A stretch of DNA of 37,933 nucleotides from an uncultured bacterium (GTDB lineage Bacteria > Cyanobacteriota > Vampirovibrionia > Gastranaerophilales > Gastranaerophilaceae): positions 1 through 37,933 of the forward strand of contig CACWLL010000018.1 of assembly GCA_902761735.1 (NCBI GenBank), in the 5' to 3' direction. Of this stretch, positions 1 to 8,150 are shown one piece after another. Positions within the stretch are counted from its first letter, which is position 1. Every line of letters starts with the position of its first letter. The translations under genes were made by a program, and so were the position numbers. The notes below the pieces were generated by a model. The model did no database searches. It saw only the letters and a list, made by a program, of their open reading frames with translations, and had not been told where the DNA came from.

Positions 1-130
1 GGCAGTTTCATATAACATAGAAGGTTGGGATGGGGTGGTTAAAAAGTCATAGGTACCGGTTTGCACCCCACCTTTATCCTCCCCAACCGGGGAGGAAATC
101 ATTGCTCCTTCCCCTCACGGGTATGAAGGC
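1..130. repeat. GC-rich palindromic intergenic element
   Basis: This stretch is far richer in G+C than its surroundings and is full of self-complementary segments. TGGGGTG (31-37) pairs with CACCCCA (64-70), CCTCCCC (78-84) pairs with GGGGAGG (89-95) around an AACC loop, and GGTTGGG (23-29) can also pair with CCCAACC (82-88). There is no convincing reading frame. It looks like a dispersed REP/MITE-type intergenic repeat that may continue past the left edge. Copy number cannot be judged from one window. Confidence 0.45.
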
Positions 131-140
131 AACAACACAA

Positions 141-170
141 AAAAAGACCGTTTATACAAACGGTCTTTTT
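141..170 (-). terminator. Rho-independent terminator of the DUF6941-like gene
   Basis: A perfect 13-bp stem (141-153 with 158-170) encloses the 4-base loop ATAC and has A-runs and T-runs at its two ends. It lies 26 bases beyond the stop codon of the minus-strand gene that ends at 196, so it most likely terminates that transcript. The symmetric A/T arms would also let it work in the other direction. Confidence 0.85.
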
Positions 171-195
171 TAATTCTAAGAAATTGTTGTTCTAA

Positions 196-705
196 CTAAA
201 CTTTAGCTGCAACTTTCTTATCTTTCTTTTCATCTTTTTCAGCTGATTTTTCATCTTTTTCAGCTAATTTTTCATCTTTCTTTGCAGTTTCTGCTCCTGC
301 TGCAGCTTGTTGTTCTTTTGCCATGCTTTGCGGAACCAACATTGCTACTACCGGATATTTTCTTGAGATAACTTCTTTGTCATTATCATAAACTACAAAA
401 GTCAAAGTTTGAACATCATAATTCATTGTGAATTTAACATCATTAGCAACTGCACTATAAACAAAATCTTCGTGAGGAATATTTACTGTTGATTCAGAAA
501 GTAATTTTTCTTCCCCATCGTTTGCTTTTACTTTTAATGATAATTTGTGTTCACCTACTGACCATTTTGGTCCGCACATAATAGCCATATCGAATCTGAA
601 TTCAGCCGGCATAGCAATTGTTTGCAAAGCCTCATAGATGTTGATACAACTAACTCTGTTGTTTTTTAAAACAACGTTTTCCGCTAATACTAAATAACCT
701 GCCAT
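196..705 (-). CDS. DUF6941-like small cytosolic protein with Lys/Glu tail
   Basis: A 169-residue protein with no signal peptide or membrane segment. Residues 1-125 alternate short hydrophobic strands in the style of a small beta-sandwich. The opening, a strand followed by NNRVSCINIYEAL and then a Pro-Ala-Glu turn, resembles the uncharacterised DUF6941 family from memory. Residues about 139-169 are a low-complexity tail of repeated EKDEK/AEKDEK units, probably disordered. The ATG is well supported by AGGGGGA about 8 bases upstream. It is a single-gene unit with its own terminator (141-170). Its upstream region carries a 10-bp-spaced direct repeat also found before two other minus-strand genes of this window. 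The function is unknown and the family assignment is from memory. Confidence 0.7.
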   Translation of the reverse strand: MAGYLVLAENVVLKNNRVSCINIYEALQTIAMPAEFRFDMAIMCGPKWSVGEHKLSLKVKANDGEEKLLSESTVNIPHEDFVYSAVANDVKFTMNYDVQTLTFVVYDNDKEVISRKYPVVAMLVPQSMAKEQQAAAGAETAKKDEKLAEKDEKSAEKDEKKDKKVAAKV

Positions 706-770
706 AATATTTCCCCCTTTTGGTTAAAATAGTCATTCATTAATCCTTACATGCTACATACTAACACATT

Positions 771-817
771 TTTATAGAAAAAGCTTGTTTTTTAAGGATT
801 ATTTACATTTATTTACA
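771..817 (-). promoter_or_regulatory. Candidate promoter with TTTACA direct repeat (DUF6941-like gene)
   Basis: On the + strand TTTACA occurs at 802-807 and again at 812-817, exactly 10 bp apart. Read toward the gene this is TGTAAATAAATGTAAA. A possible -10 box TATAAA (minus strand) lies at 771-776, placing the repeat at roughly -38 to -53, where a class II activator would bind. No good -35 box is present, as expected for an activated promoter. Similar repeats lie at 24664-24679 and 32544-32559. Confidence 0.45.
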
Positions 818-945
818 CCAATACCTGATTTTTACTGCTAAAAATTATACAATCGGGCAATGACAAAAAATAAAAATATTAAATAATAAAATAGTCTATT
901 TCTGTATAAAAATAACTTAGATTTGATTACGAAAGGAGGTATGAA

Positions 946-1167
946 ATGAACATATTGAGAAGAATTGCATTTGTACTCGTCATGGTAGGTGCGATTGTGT
1001 GGGGAATTCTGGGAATATTTAACATTAATCTTGTCGCCGCATTGTTCGGTGATGCAACAATTTTATCCAGAATTGTATATGCTCTGGTCGGGATATCCGC
1101 AATTGTCCTGATGGCAACTTACAATCATGACGAATGCTTATGCGAATGCAACGAAAAATGCTACTAA
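946..1167 (+). CDS. DUF378-family small membrane protein
   Basis: A 73-residue inner-membrane protein with two hydrophobic segments (about residues 6-33 and 42-58). It shows the family pattern of DUF378: a hydrophobic helix containing IVWGILGIF, the stretch NLVAALFG, then LSRIVYALVGISAI in the second helix. The C-terminal tail after residue 58 is unusually rich in cysteine (four Cys in the last 11 residues, as CLCECNEKC), which could bind metal or form disulphides. The start follows a near-perfect AAAGGAGGT. An ATG five bases earlier (941) hits a stop after two codons and is not the start. It is a monocistronic gene followed by a strong terminator. The role of the family is unknown. Confidence 0.82.
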   Translation: MNILRRIAFVLVMVGAIVWGILGIFNINLVAALFGDATILSRIVYALVGISAIVLMATYNHDECLCECNEKCY

Positions 1168-1182
1168 AATTTTGAAAACACA

Positions 1183-1217
1183 CGAGGTACATCATAATTG
1201 ATGTACCTCGGTCTTTT
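1183..1217 (+). terminator. Rho-independent terminator after the DUF378 gene
   Basis: A perfect 12-bp stem (1183-1194 with 1199-1210) with loop TAAT, followed by GTCTTTTT. It lies 16 bases after the DUF378 stop codon. It sits between two convergent genes and could also stop nifJ transcription coming from the right, although the T-run on that side is weaker. Confidence 0.85.
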
Positions 1218-1266
1218 TATTTCTTCGCATTTCACGAGCGAAGCATCTTTTGATGTGCCTCAGGCA

Positions 1267-4200
1267 CTATTTAAGTAAAGCGCCGACAGCTTTGTACACA
1301 TCCATACGGGTTGCGGCATCTTTTTGTGCCTGTGCGTACAAGTCTTCTGCTGCTTCAGGATTTGTTTTAAGAAGTGATTTATATCTGCCTTCACTTCTGA
1401 TAAATTCCTGATAATCAGCTTTCGGCTCTTTTGCATCCCAAGTGAACGGAACTTCTGCTTCCGGATTGTATCTGAACAATGGGAAGTATCCTGCTTCAAC
1501 TGCACGTTTTTGTTCTGTCTGAGTCTTAGACATATCAATACCGTGAGCGATACAAGGAGCGTAAGCGAAGATGATTGATGGTCCGTTATAAGCTTCAGCT
1601 TCTTGGAATGCTTTAAGAGTTTGAGCTCTGTCTGCACCCAACGCAACTGATGCTACATAAACGTAACCGTATGACATACTCATCAATGCCATGTTCTTCT
1701 TGTAAGTTCTCTTACCGCCGGTAGCAAATTTTGCAACAGCACCTGTCGGAGTAGATTTAGAAGCCTGACCGCCGGTGTTAGAGTAAACTTCGGTATCAAG
1801 AACTAAGATATTAACGTTTTGTCCTTGTGCAAGAACGTGGTCAATACCGCCGTATCCGATATCGTTTGCCCATCCGTCACCACCGATAATCCATACGGAT
1901 TTATCAGTAAAGTAGTCTTCAAGTTCTTTAATCTTCTTGATTGTATCGCATCCGCATTCTTTTGCGTATTTGTCGATAACAACTTTTGCTGCGTTTTGAG
2001 CGGCAACTGCTTCAGGAGTTTTTGAGTTATCCCAATGTGACATTGCTTCTGTTAAAGCAGCCTTTAAATCCGCAGGAGCATCTTCTTTATTAAGAACTTT
2101 TTCAACATTTTCTTTCAAAAGTTCTCTGTTAGAATCTACTGCCAATCTCATACCGTAACCAAATTCGGCATTATCTTCAAATAATGAATTAGCCCATGCC
2201 GGACCTCTGCCTTCTTTAGTCTTAGTATAAGGAATTGTAGGGAATGTACCCGAGTATATTGAAGAACAACCTGTTGCATTTGCAACGATTGTGTTTTCCC
2301 CAAATAATTGAGAAACCAATTTAACATAAGGTGTTTCACCACAACCTGCGCAAGCACCTGAGAACTCAAACAACGGTTTTCTAAGCATTGCACCTTTAAT
2401 AGTTTTAGTTGTGTTTTTACCCATTACATTATCAGGTAATTCGTCAAAGAATTTTTCATTCTTATCTTCGCCTGCAGCTTCTTCCGCTTCAATTGATGAC
2501 CAAACAAGTGCCGCCTTTTCAGGATTTTTAGACATAGGACATTGGTCAACACAAACACCACAGCCTGTACAATCTTTGCAATAAACTTGTACTTTGAATT
2601 TTTCACCGTGATCATTTGGTTTTGCATCAACTGTATTGAAACTTGCAGGAGCATTAGCCAAGTCCGCAGGTTCAGCTAATTTAGTTCTGATTGCAGCATG
2701 CGGACAAGCTGAAGCACAAATTCCACATTGAATACAATTTTCGCTAACCCATTTTGGAACACGTGGAGCAATACCACGTTTTTCTAAACATGCAGTACCC
2801 GTCGGAATAACACCGTCAACACTCATTGCTGAAACAGGAATGTCATCACCTTTTTGTCTCATTGAAGGCTCAATGATTTTCTTTGCAAATTCATCAGCGT
2901 CAGCCGGAATCATTTCAACATGGTCTGCGTGAGCAACACCATCTAATGAAGAAGGAATTACAACTTCTTCCGTTGCGTTGATTGCTGCATCAATTAATGC
3001 TAAGTTCATGTTAACAACATCATCACCTTTTTTCTTAAAGGTTTTCTTAGTCATTTCTTTCATACCTTCATAAGCTTGTTCAAACGGAATAATTCCTGAA
3101 ACTTTGAAGTATGCAACCATCATAACGGTGTTAGCACCTTTACCACGTAATCCAGGTTGTTCGTGGATAAGTTTTTCGGCATCAACATTGTAGAATTTAA
3201 TCTTCTTGTTGATGATTGTTTCTTGCATATCTCTTGTTAAGTGAGAGAAAGCTTCTTCCTTAGACCAAGGAGAATTTAACAAGAATGTACCGCCTTCTTT
3301 GATACCCTTTAACAAATCATATCTGCCAACATAAGCGTGAGCTGAGCAAGATACGAAATCAGGAGCGGTAATTAAATATGTAGATTTAATCGGCTTGTCA
3401 CCAAATCTCAAGTGAGAAACAGTTACGCCAAATGACTTCTTAGAGTCATATGCAAAGTATGCCTGAGCATCTTTGTTTGTATATTGACCGATAATCTTAA
3501 TTGAGTTTTTGTTAGCACCAACAGTTCCGTCTGAGCCCAAACCCCAGAACATACAATTTGTAGTTCCTTCAGGTTCTGTAACGATATGTTCTGAAATCTT
3601 TAATGATTTATGAGTTACATCATCATCAATACCAACGGTAAATCCGTGGAAGCCGTTAGCTTCAGAGTGTTTGTAAATAGCAAGAACCATAGACGGAGTG
3701 AATTCTTTGGAAGCCAAACCGTAACGTCCACCGATAACTCTGATATCTTTATTTTCTAATGCTGCAACAACGTCTAAGAATAAAGGTTCACCAATTGAAC
3801 CAGGTTCTTTTGTTCTGTCAAGAACCGCAATACGTTTAACAGATTTAGGAAGTGCCTCATTAAATCTCTTTACGTCAAACGGTCTGTATAATCTGACTTT
3901 AACTAAACCATACTTAGTACCTCTTGTAGAGTTCAAGTATTCAATAGTTTCTTCAATAGTTTCGCAACCTGAACCCATTGCAACAATAACGTCCGTAGCA
4001 TCAGGAGCACCAACGTAATCGAACGGATGATACTGACGACCAGTTACTTTTGCAACTTTGTCCATATATTCCTGAACAATTTCAGGTACTGCATCATAGT
4101 ACTTGTTAGAAGTTTCTCGACCTTGGAAGTATACGTCACCGTTTTGAGCACCTACTTTAGAAATAGGAGCTTCCGGACGTAATGCACGAGCACGAAACTC

Positions 4201-4803
4201 TTCTATATATTTAGGTTCAACTAATGAAGCAATATCTTCATAAGAAATTTCTTCAATTTTATGTACTTCGTGAGATGTTCTAAACCCGTCGAAGAACTGC
4301 AAGAACGGAACTTTAGCCTTGTAAGTTGACAAGTGAGCGACTAAAGCCAAATCCATTTCTTCTTGAACAGAGTTTGCCGCTAACATCGCATAACCTGTGT
4401 TTCTGCAAGCCATAACGTCTGTATGGTCGCCAAAAATTGCCAATGATTGCGCAGCCAATGCACGAGCCGCAACGTGAATAACGTGCGGAAGCATTTCACC
4501 TGCTGCCTTATGCATTACGGGAATCATCAACAACAAACCTTGAGAAGCAGTGTATGTTGAAGTTAAAGAACCGGCAGCAAGAGAACCATGAACTGCACCT
4601 GCAGCCCCAGCTTCTGATTGCATTTCAGCTACTCTTACTTCTTTGCCCCAAATGTTTTTCTTGTGTTGAGATGCCCATTCATCAATCCATTCACCCATCG
4701 TAGAGGAAGGAGTGATAGGGTAGATTGCGGATACTTCGGACAGAGCATAAGCAATATGCGCTGCGGCATAGTTTCCGTCAACAGTTATTGTTTTACCAGC
4801 CAT
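1267..4803 (-). CDS. nifJ: Pyruvate:ferredoxin (flavodoxin) oxidoreductase
   Basis: The 1178-residue single-chain enzyme oxidises pyruvate with CoA to acetyl-CoA and CO2 and passes electrons to ferredoxin or flavodoxin. It has the full PFOR domain order: an N-terminal pyruvate-binding domain with YPITPSS near residue 30, the transketolase-C-like and gamma domains, then a two-cluster ferredoxin domain. The cluster ligands are Cys690/693/696/700 and Cys745/748/751/755. The C-terminal TPP domain carries GGDGWANDIGYGG near residue 975. The proximal-cluster cysteines are present in CAGCGE, NATGC and APCIAHG. Length matches the family (about 1170-1200). The start is set by AAGGAGGT seven bases before ATG. 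It stands alone, with no ferredoxin gene next to it. The symbol is the usual one for single-chain PFOR and does not imply nitrogen fixation. Confidence 0.97.
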   Translation of the reverse strand: MAGKTITVDGNYAAAHIAYALSEVSAIYPITPSSTMGEWIDEWASQHKKNIWGKEVRVAEMQSEAGAAGAVHGSLAAGSLTSTYTASQGLLLMIPVMHKAAGEMLPHVIHVAARALAAQSLAIFGDHTDVMACRNTGYAMLAANSVQEEMDLALVAHLSTYKAKVPFLQFFDGFRTSHEVHKIEEISYEDIASLVEPKYIEEFRARALRPEAPISKVGAQNGDVYFQGRETSNKYYDAVPEIVQEYMDKVAKVTGRQYHPFDYVGAPDATDVIVAMGSGCETIEETIEYLNSTRGTKYGLVKVRLYRPFDVKRFNEALPKSVKRIAVLDRTKEPGSIGEPLFLDVVAALENKDIRVIGGRYGLASKEFTPSMVLAIYKHSEANGFHGFTVGIDDDVTHKSLKISEHIVTEPEGTTNCMFWGLGSDGTVGANKNSIKIIGQYTNKDAQAYFAYDSKKSFGVTVSHLRFGDKPIKSTYLITAPDFVSCSAHAYVGRYDLLKGIKEGGTFLLNSPWSKEEAFSHLTRDMQETIINKKIKFYNVDAEKLIHEQPGLRGKGANTVMMVAYFKVSGIIPFEQAYEGMKEMTKKTFKKKGDDVVNMNLALIDAAINATEEVVIPSSLDGVAHADHVEMIPADADEFAKKIIEPSMRQKGDDIPVSAMSVDGVIPTGTACLEKRGIAPRVPKWVSENCIQCGICASACPHAAIRTKLAEPADLANAPASFNTVDAKPNDHGEKFKVQVYCKDCTGCGVCVDQCPMSKNPEKAALVWSSIEAEEAAGEDKNEKFFDELPDNVMGKNTTKTIKGAMLRKPLFEFSGACAGCGETPYVKLVSQLFGENTIVANATGCSSIYSGTFPTIPYTKTKEGRGPAWANSLFEDNAEFGYGMRLAVDSNRELLKENVEKVLNKEDAPADLKAALTEAMSHWDNSKTPEAVAAQNAAKVVIDKYAKECGCDTIKKIKELEDYFTDKSVWIIGGDGWANDIGYGGIDHVLAQGQNVNILVLDTEVYSNTGGQASKSTPTGAVAKFATGGKRTYKKNMALMSMSYGYVYVASVALGADRAQTLKAFQEAEAYNGPSIIFAYAPCIAHGIDMSKTQTEQKRAVEAGYFPLFRYNPEAEVPFTWDAKEPKADYQEFIRSEGRYKSLLKTNPEAAEDLYAQAQKDAATRMDVYKAVGALLK

Positions 4804-4866
4804 AATTTAATAACCTCCTTAATGTTTAAATCATAATTATGGGTACATTATTATTTAATATATATG

Positions 4867-4894
4867 ATAATACAAACATGAAAAATCGTCACAA
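4867..4894 (-). promoter_or_regulatory. Candidate nifJ promoter
   Basis: Reading the minus strand, TTGTGA (4889-4894) and TATTAT (4867-4872) are separated by 16 bases. The expected start is near 4860, leaving a leader of about 57 bases ahead of the nifJ ATG. Both boxes match only in part and the region is very A+T-rich, so this is tentative. The rest of 4804-5016 shows no other feature I can support. Confidence 0.4.
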
Positions 4895-5016
4895 ATTAAT
4901 TTACGGGTAATAAATTATATTATAATTGTTAAACATTGTTACAATTTCAGTGAAAACTTTCTGATTTTGTAAAATAAAAATATTGAGATGTTTTATGTTA
5001 AGCGGAAGGTTTACTT

Positions 5017-6276
5017 ATGAATATTACCCCATTACTATTTAATTTTAATAACAAGGTAAGGCTTAACAACAATAACAACAATGATTACAGATTTATAAAG
5101 CCGAACTACAAAAATCAACTTACTCAAGATACGGTTTCCTTTACAGCACGTCCAACCAAAATTATAAAAGGCGGGCTATATACTATTGGAGATAAACTCG
5201 AATCTGATTACTCAAAGAAAAAGGGGGCAACAAATACTATTATCGGAAACCGATTTGTTGCTGCACTAAAAAGCTTGGGCATAGAGGGCATTGAATACGA
5301 TGCGGAATATAATAAAGGTCATCTTTTTAAAGATGAAAAAACATGGCGTTCAAAATTTTCAAGGAGCGGGGCAAAGCCTCGTGATGAAATTCGTCAAACT
5401 TTATTTATGAAAGATATCAAAAATTTCACACTCCTAAATAAGTTGTTGGAAAAACTCGAAAAAGAATACGGATACATAATAGCTCCTATCATAGAAGGAA
5501 AAGCTTCGGTTGCCGATTTTGATGTAAGATTGAATGACGTTCCTCAAAAAGAAATAAATAAACTTCCGGAATACTTAAGAGGGCTAATCAGTCATAAACA
5601 AGACTCAGGTTATGGTGATATCCAAATGCGTTTGTTGGACACCACGGACAGCACCAAAACGCCTATCGAACTCATAATTGTCACAGGTAAACATACGGCA
5701 GAAGCTAAACACGACGAGTCGGAATATGTTTATAATATTACTCGTGCATTAAAGAAAGAACTTAATATCACTAAGGGGAAATCTAACGACATAAATTCCC
5801 CTATTGCAAAAATTTTAAAATATATTGAAACAATTTCAACGACGCTAACGGATAATATATCAAAAAGATTATATTCTATCGCAAGCGACTTTGATTTATA
5901 CGGGGAAATCGAATCCGGGTTGACGATTAAACCGGGTTTAGCAAAAGACCAATGCATAAGCTTGAAAAATATTATGAACGAAATTTTAACATTAACCAGA
6001 AAACAATATAATAGCAAAAAAGCCGAATTAAAAGCCTATATGAAGGATGACAACCGTTTGGAAGAAAACTTTAAATTATCAGCGGCATACAAAAAACGTA
6101 AAGACAAAAAGGTCTATGCAGAAGACATGACAGAAATGAAAATTTCAGTATTAGAAAGAATTGAAGATTTAGAAGATTATCAAACAAAAGATATTAATTT
6201 ACTCAAAAAAATAAAAACAAATCTCGACGCAACAATAAAAAAATACGGACCAAACGCACATTCTGCCGAATCATAG
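5017..6276 (+). CDS. Leader-bearing protein with possible RelA/SpoT-like core
   Basis: I do not recognise this 419-residue protein with confidence. Residues 1-46 form an Asn-rich, basic leader ending in DTVSFTARP (Phe42), like the leaders of five other proteins here. The central part (about 85-245) contains GYGDIQMRL near 198 followed by IELIIVTGKHTAEAKHDESE near 217-236. The order GY, a beta strand, then Glu-strand-x-x-T, His and Glu recalls the RelA/SpoT nucleotidyltransferase core (GYxSxH, ExQIRT, HxxAE). The similarity is weak, and the ATP-binding G-loop is not clear. Residues 245-419 are mostly charged helices and a probable coiled coil. GGAAGG sits eight bases before the ATG. It is monocistronic. 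It could instead be a lineage-specific effector or a structural protein. Confidence 0.6.
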   Translation: MNITPLLFNFNNKVRLNNNNNNDYRFIKPNYKNQLTQDTVSFTARPTKIIKGGLYTIGDKLESDYSKKKGATNTIIGNRFVAALKSLGIEGIEYDAEYNKGHLFKDEKTWRSKFSRSGAKPRDEIRQTLFMKDIKNFTLLNKLLEKLEKEYGYIIAPIIEGKASVADFDVRLNDVPQKEINKLPEYLRGLISHKQDSGYGDIQMRLLDTTDSTKTPIELIIVTGKHTAEAKHDESEYVYNITRALKKELNITKGKSNDINSPIAKILKYIETISTTLTDNISKRLYSIASDFDLYGEIESGLTIKPGLAKDQCISLKNIMNEILTLTRKQYNSKKAELKAYMKDDNRLEENFKLSAAYKKRKDKKVYAEDMTEMKISVLERIEDLEDYQTKDINLLKKIKTNLDATIKKYGPNAHSAES

Positions 6277-6581
6277 CGAAAAGGAATAAATTATTATAAG
6301 TATTTTTTAATTTTTATAATCATATTTCTGCATTAAAAATAACAGAAAAAATTTAAGTCAAACAACTTAGTCAAAAAAATCAATCTAAAAAATCAACCAT
6401 GCTCAAAAGCATGTTGTAGTCATGGATTTAGCGATTTTCTCAATCTTTAGATTTAAATCAAAGTTTCATGCTTTTATCTTTAAAACATCAATCAGGGCAT
6501 GGATGTAAAGATACACTCAACGAAGTAGTATATAGAGTGTAGAGGACAGCAAAATTAAATTTAAAAATATGAGGGGAAATC
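6277..6581 (+). other. Non-coding leader of the response-regulator operon
   Basis: About 305 bases without a gene. The first 80 bases are featureless A+T. The part nearer the response regulator can fold: CATGCT (6398-6403) pairs with AGCATG (6408-6413), this lies inside an AATCTAAA (6382-6389) / TTTAGATT (6446-6453) pairing, and ACACTC (6513-6518) pairs with GAGTGT (6535-6540). None has a T-run, so they are not terminators. A structured 5' leader is plausible but not proven. No clear promoter was found. Confidence 0.3.
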
Positions 6582-7280
6582 ATGAGAGAGTTTAAAAGAA
6601 AATCTAGAATCTTATTGGTGGATGATAACGCTGAACATCTTAGAGGTATCAAGGAGTTATTAACTTTAGAAACTGGATACGATATCGCCGGCACTACTAC
6701 AAGTGCAAATATCGGAATCAATCTTGTAAAAAAATATCGTCCTGAAATCGTTATTATGGACATCAACTTACCTGAAAAAGATGGCTTACAGGCTATTCAA
6801 GAAATTGAGAAACTTGGTTTAGGCACTAAAATTCTTGTTCTTAGCGGTTATGATGATCCTGACTTGATTTATAGAGCTATGAAAATAGGTGCTAATGGTT
6901 ATGTATTAAAAACTATGTCTTCAGCTCAATTGGTTTATGCTATTGATGAAATTTTAGCTGGAAAATATTATTTACCTTCAGCTCTTTCTTCAAGATTCTT
7001 TGAGCATTTCCAACAATCCTTCAGGGAAGAATGTGAAGCTTCTGATGAAGAAAATCTGCTCACATATCTTACTTCAAGAGAAGAAGAAGTTTTGGAACTA
7101 CTCACACAGGGTAATAACTATAAGGGTATTGCAGGAAAATTATTTATTTCCGAAACTACAGTAAAGACTCACGTTAATAATATATTCCAAAAATTACAAG
7201 TAAATGATAGAACACAAGCTGTTTTATATGCACTTAACAACGGGTTTGGGAAGAAAATACGTGCAAAAATCTCTGCATAA
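6582..7280 (+). CDS. NarL/FixJ-type response regulator (REC + LuxR HTH)
   Basis: The 232-residue two-component response regulator has a receiver domain (about 8-125) with Asp14/Asp15 for metal, phospho-acceptor Asp60 in VIMDINLP, Ser88 and Lys110. A LuxR-type helix-turn-helix (about 163-225) carries LTSREEEVLELL and TTVKTHVNNIFQKL. It should bind DNA as a dimer once phosphorylated. AGGGGA lies seven bases before the ATG. It is first in a cluster with a soluble histidine kinase 101 bases downstream and a sigma factor after that, which are its likely partners. Target genes are unknown. The LuxR-type C-terminus is a DNA-binding domain and does not imply quorum sensing. Confidence 0.95.
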   Translation: MREFKRKSRILLVDDNAEHLRGIKELLTLETGYDIAGTTTSANIGINLVKKYRPEIVIMDINLPEKDGLQAIQEIEKLGLGTKILVLSGYDDPDLIYRAMKIGANGYVLKTMSSAQLVYAIDEILAGKYYLPSALSSRFFEHFQQSFREECEASDEENLLTYLTSREEEVLELLTQGNNYKGIAGKLFISETTVKTHVNNIFQKLQVNDRTQAVLYALNNGFGKKIRAKISA

Positions 7281-7331
7281 TTTCAAAAAATAAATATAAC
7301 AATTTATATATGAGATAGGGATAGTAAATTT

Positions 7332-7364
7332 TAGAGGTTCGATCGATATTCGGTCAAACCTCTA
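7332..7364 (+). promoter_or_regulatory. Intercistronic hairpin between response regulator and kinase
   Basis: TAGAGGTT (7332-7339) pairs with AACCTCTA (7357-7364), and inner bases 7341-7346 pair with 7350-7355 including one G-T pair. The hairpin ends 17 bases before the kinase ATG and has no T-run, so it is not a standard terminator. It could stabilise mRNA or set the ratio of regulator to kinase. The kinase ribosome site AAAGGAG (7370-7376) lies just outside it. Confidence 0.55.
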
Positions 7365-7381
7365 TCGTTAAAGGAGTCACA

Positions 7382-8050
7382 ATGTCAACCCAAAATGATA
7401 TAATATACCAACAAGCAAGATGTATAGGTCACGAAATCCGAAATCATTTATCAATTTGCGATGTATATAGCGAAATTATACGTAAGCATCTTGCAAAGGA
7501 CAAAATAGAAAATCCGGCAATAGAAAATGCTCTAAATTGCATTCAAAGAGCTTTAAAACTTATCGGAAACAGCTTATTAGATTTGAAAGCCATAACAAAT
7601 ATCGTACCAAGAATTTATGATTCAAAAAATTTAATTCAAGAAGCAATAGATATGGCTGCTGTTTATGTTCAGGATAAAGATATAAAAATTAACTCTGATT
7701 TAAAAGATGATATAAAAATTTATGTTGACGGAAACAAATTTCAAGCCTGTATAATTAACATCATAAAAAATGCAATCGAAGCTATTGACAAAAAGGGTAC
7801 GATAGAAATTTCAGCCGCAACAACAAATGATAATTTGGCAATATTAATATCAAATAACGGTAAAGCTATATCAGAAAAAGCGCAATCAGAAATCTTTGAG
7901 GATGGATTTACAACAAAAAAAACAGGCTCAGGGATAGGTTTATATCTTTGTAAGCAAAATCTCGAAGCTCAAAACGGCAGCATAAAACTTAAATCCTCAG
8001 ATTCTAAAAAAACGACTTTTGAAATATCCGTACCTGTAAAAAAGATATAG
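7382..8050 (+). CDS. Soluble sensor-domain-free histidine kinase
   Basis: The 222-residue protein consists almost entirely of a kinase core. The H-box is GHEIRNHLS with the likely phospho-acceptor His17. The ATPase domain has an N-box (IINIIKNAIEAI), an F-box (IFEDGFTTKK) and a G2 box (GSGIGLYLC). The G1 box reads SNNGKAI, with Asn where most kinases have Asp in DxG, so ATP binding may be altered. There is no membrane segment, PAS or GAF domain, so the input must come from a protein partner or a direct cytosolic signal. The start follows AAAGGAG. It lies between its likely cognate response regulator and a sigma factor, and it may act as kinase, phosphatase or both. Confidence 0.9.
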   Translation: MSTQNDIIYQQARCIGHEIRNHLSICDVYSEIIRKHLAKDKIENPAIENALNCIQRALKLIGNSLLDLKAITNIVPRIYDSKNLIQEAIDMAAVYVQDKDIKINSDLKDDIKIYVDGNKFQACIINIIKNAIEAIDKKGTIEISAATTNDNLAILISNNGKAISEKAQSEIFEDGFTTKKTGSGIGLYLCKQNLEAQNGSIKLKSSDSKKTTFEISVPVKKI

Positions 8051-8100
8051 TACAAACTTTTAATGTTACCTAAATAAAAATGAAACTTTTTTAAGTTTAT

Positions 8101-8141
8101 CTCGTCTAACTATGTGTAGGATTTTTGAATAGTTAGAGGAG
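8101..8141 (+). promoter_or_regulatory. Hairpin sequestering the sigma-factor ribosome-binding site
   Basis: Bases 8101-8113 (CTCGTCTAACTAT) pair with 8129-8141 (ATAGTTAGAGGAG) in 12 of 13 positions around a 15-base loop. The 3' arm ends in AGGAG, the best Shine-Dalgarno for the ATG at 8151 (nine-base spacing). With the hairpin closed the ribosome site would be paired. This suggests translational control of the sigma factor by temperature, a protein, a small RNA or coupling to upstream translation. A weaker AAAGGA just downstream could give residual initiation. Confidence 0.55.
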
Positions 8142-8150
8142 AAAGGATTA

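Noticed and set aside
1267-4803. Nitrogen fixation gene cluster
   Set aside because: The symbol nifJ is only the common name of single-chain PFOR. No nitrogenase or maturation genes are visible.
6582-7280. Quorum-sensing LuxR regulator
   Set aside because: The N-terminus is a receiver domain with a full phospho-acceptor set, not an autoinducer-binding domain.
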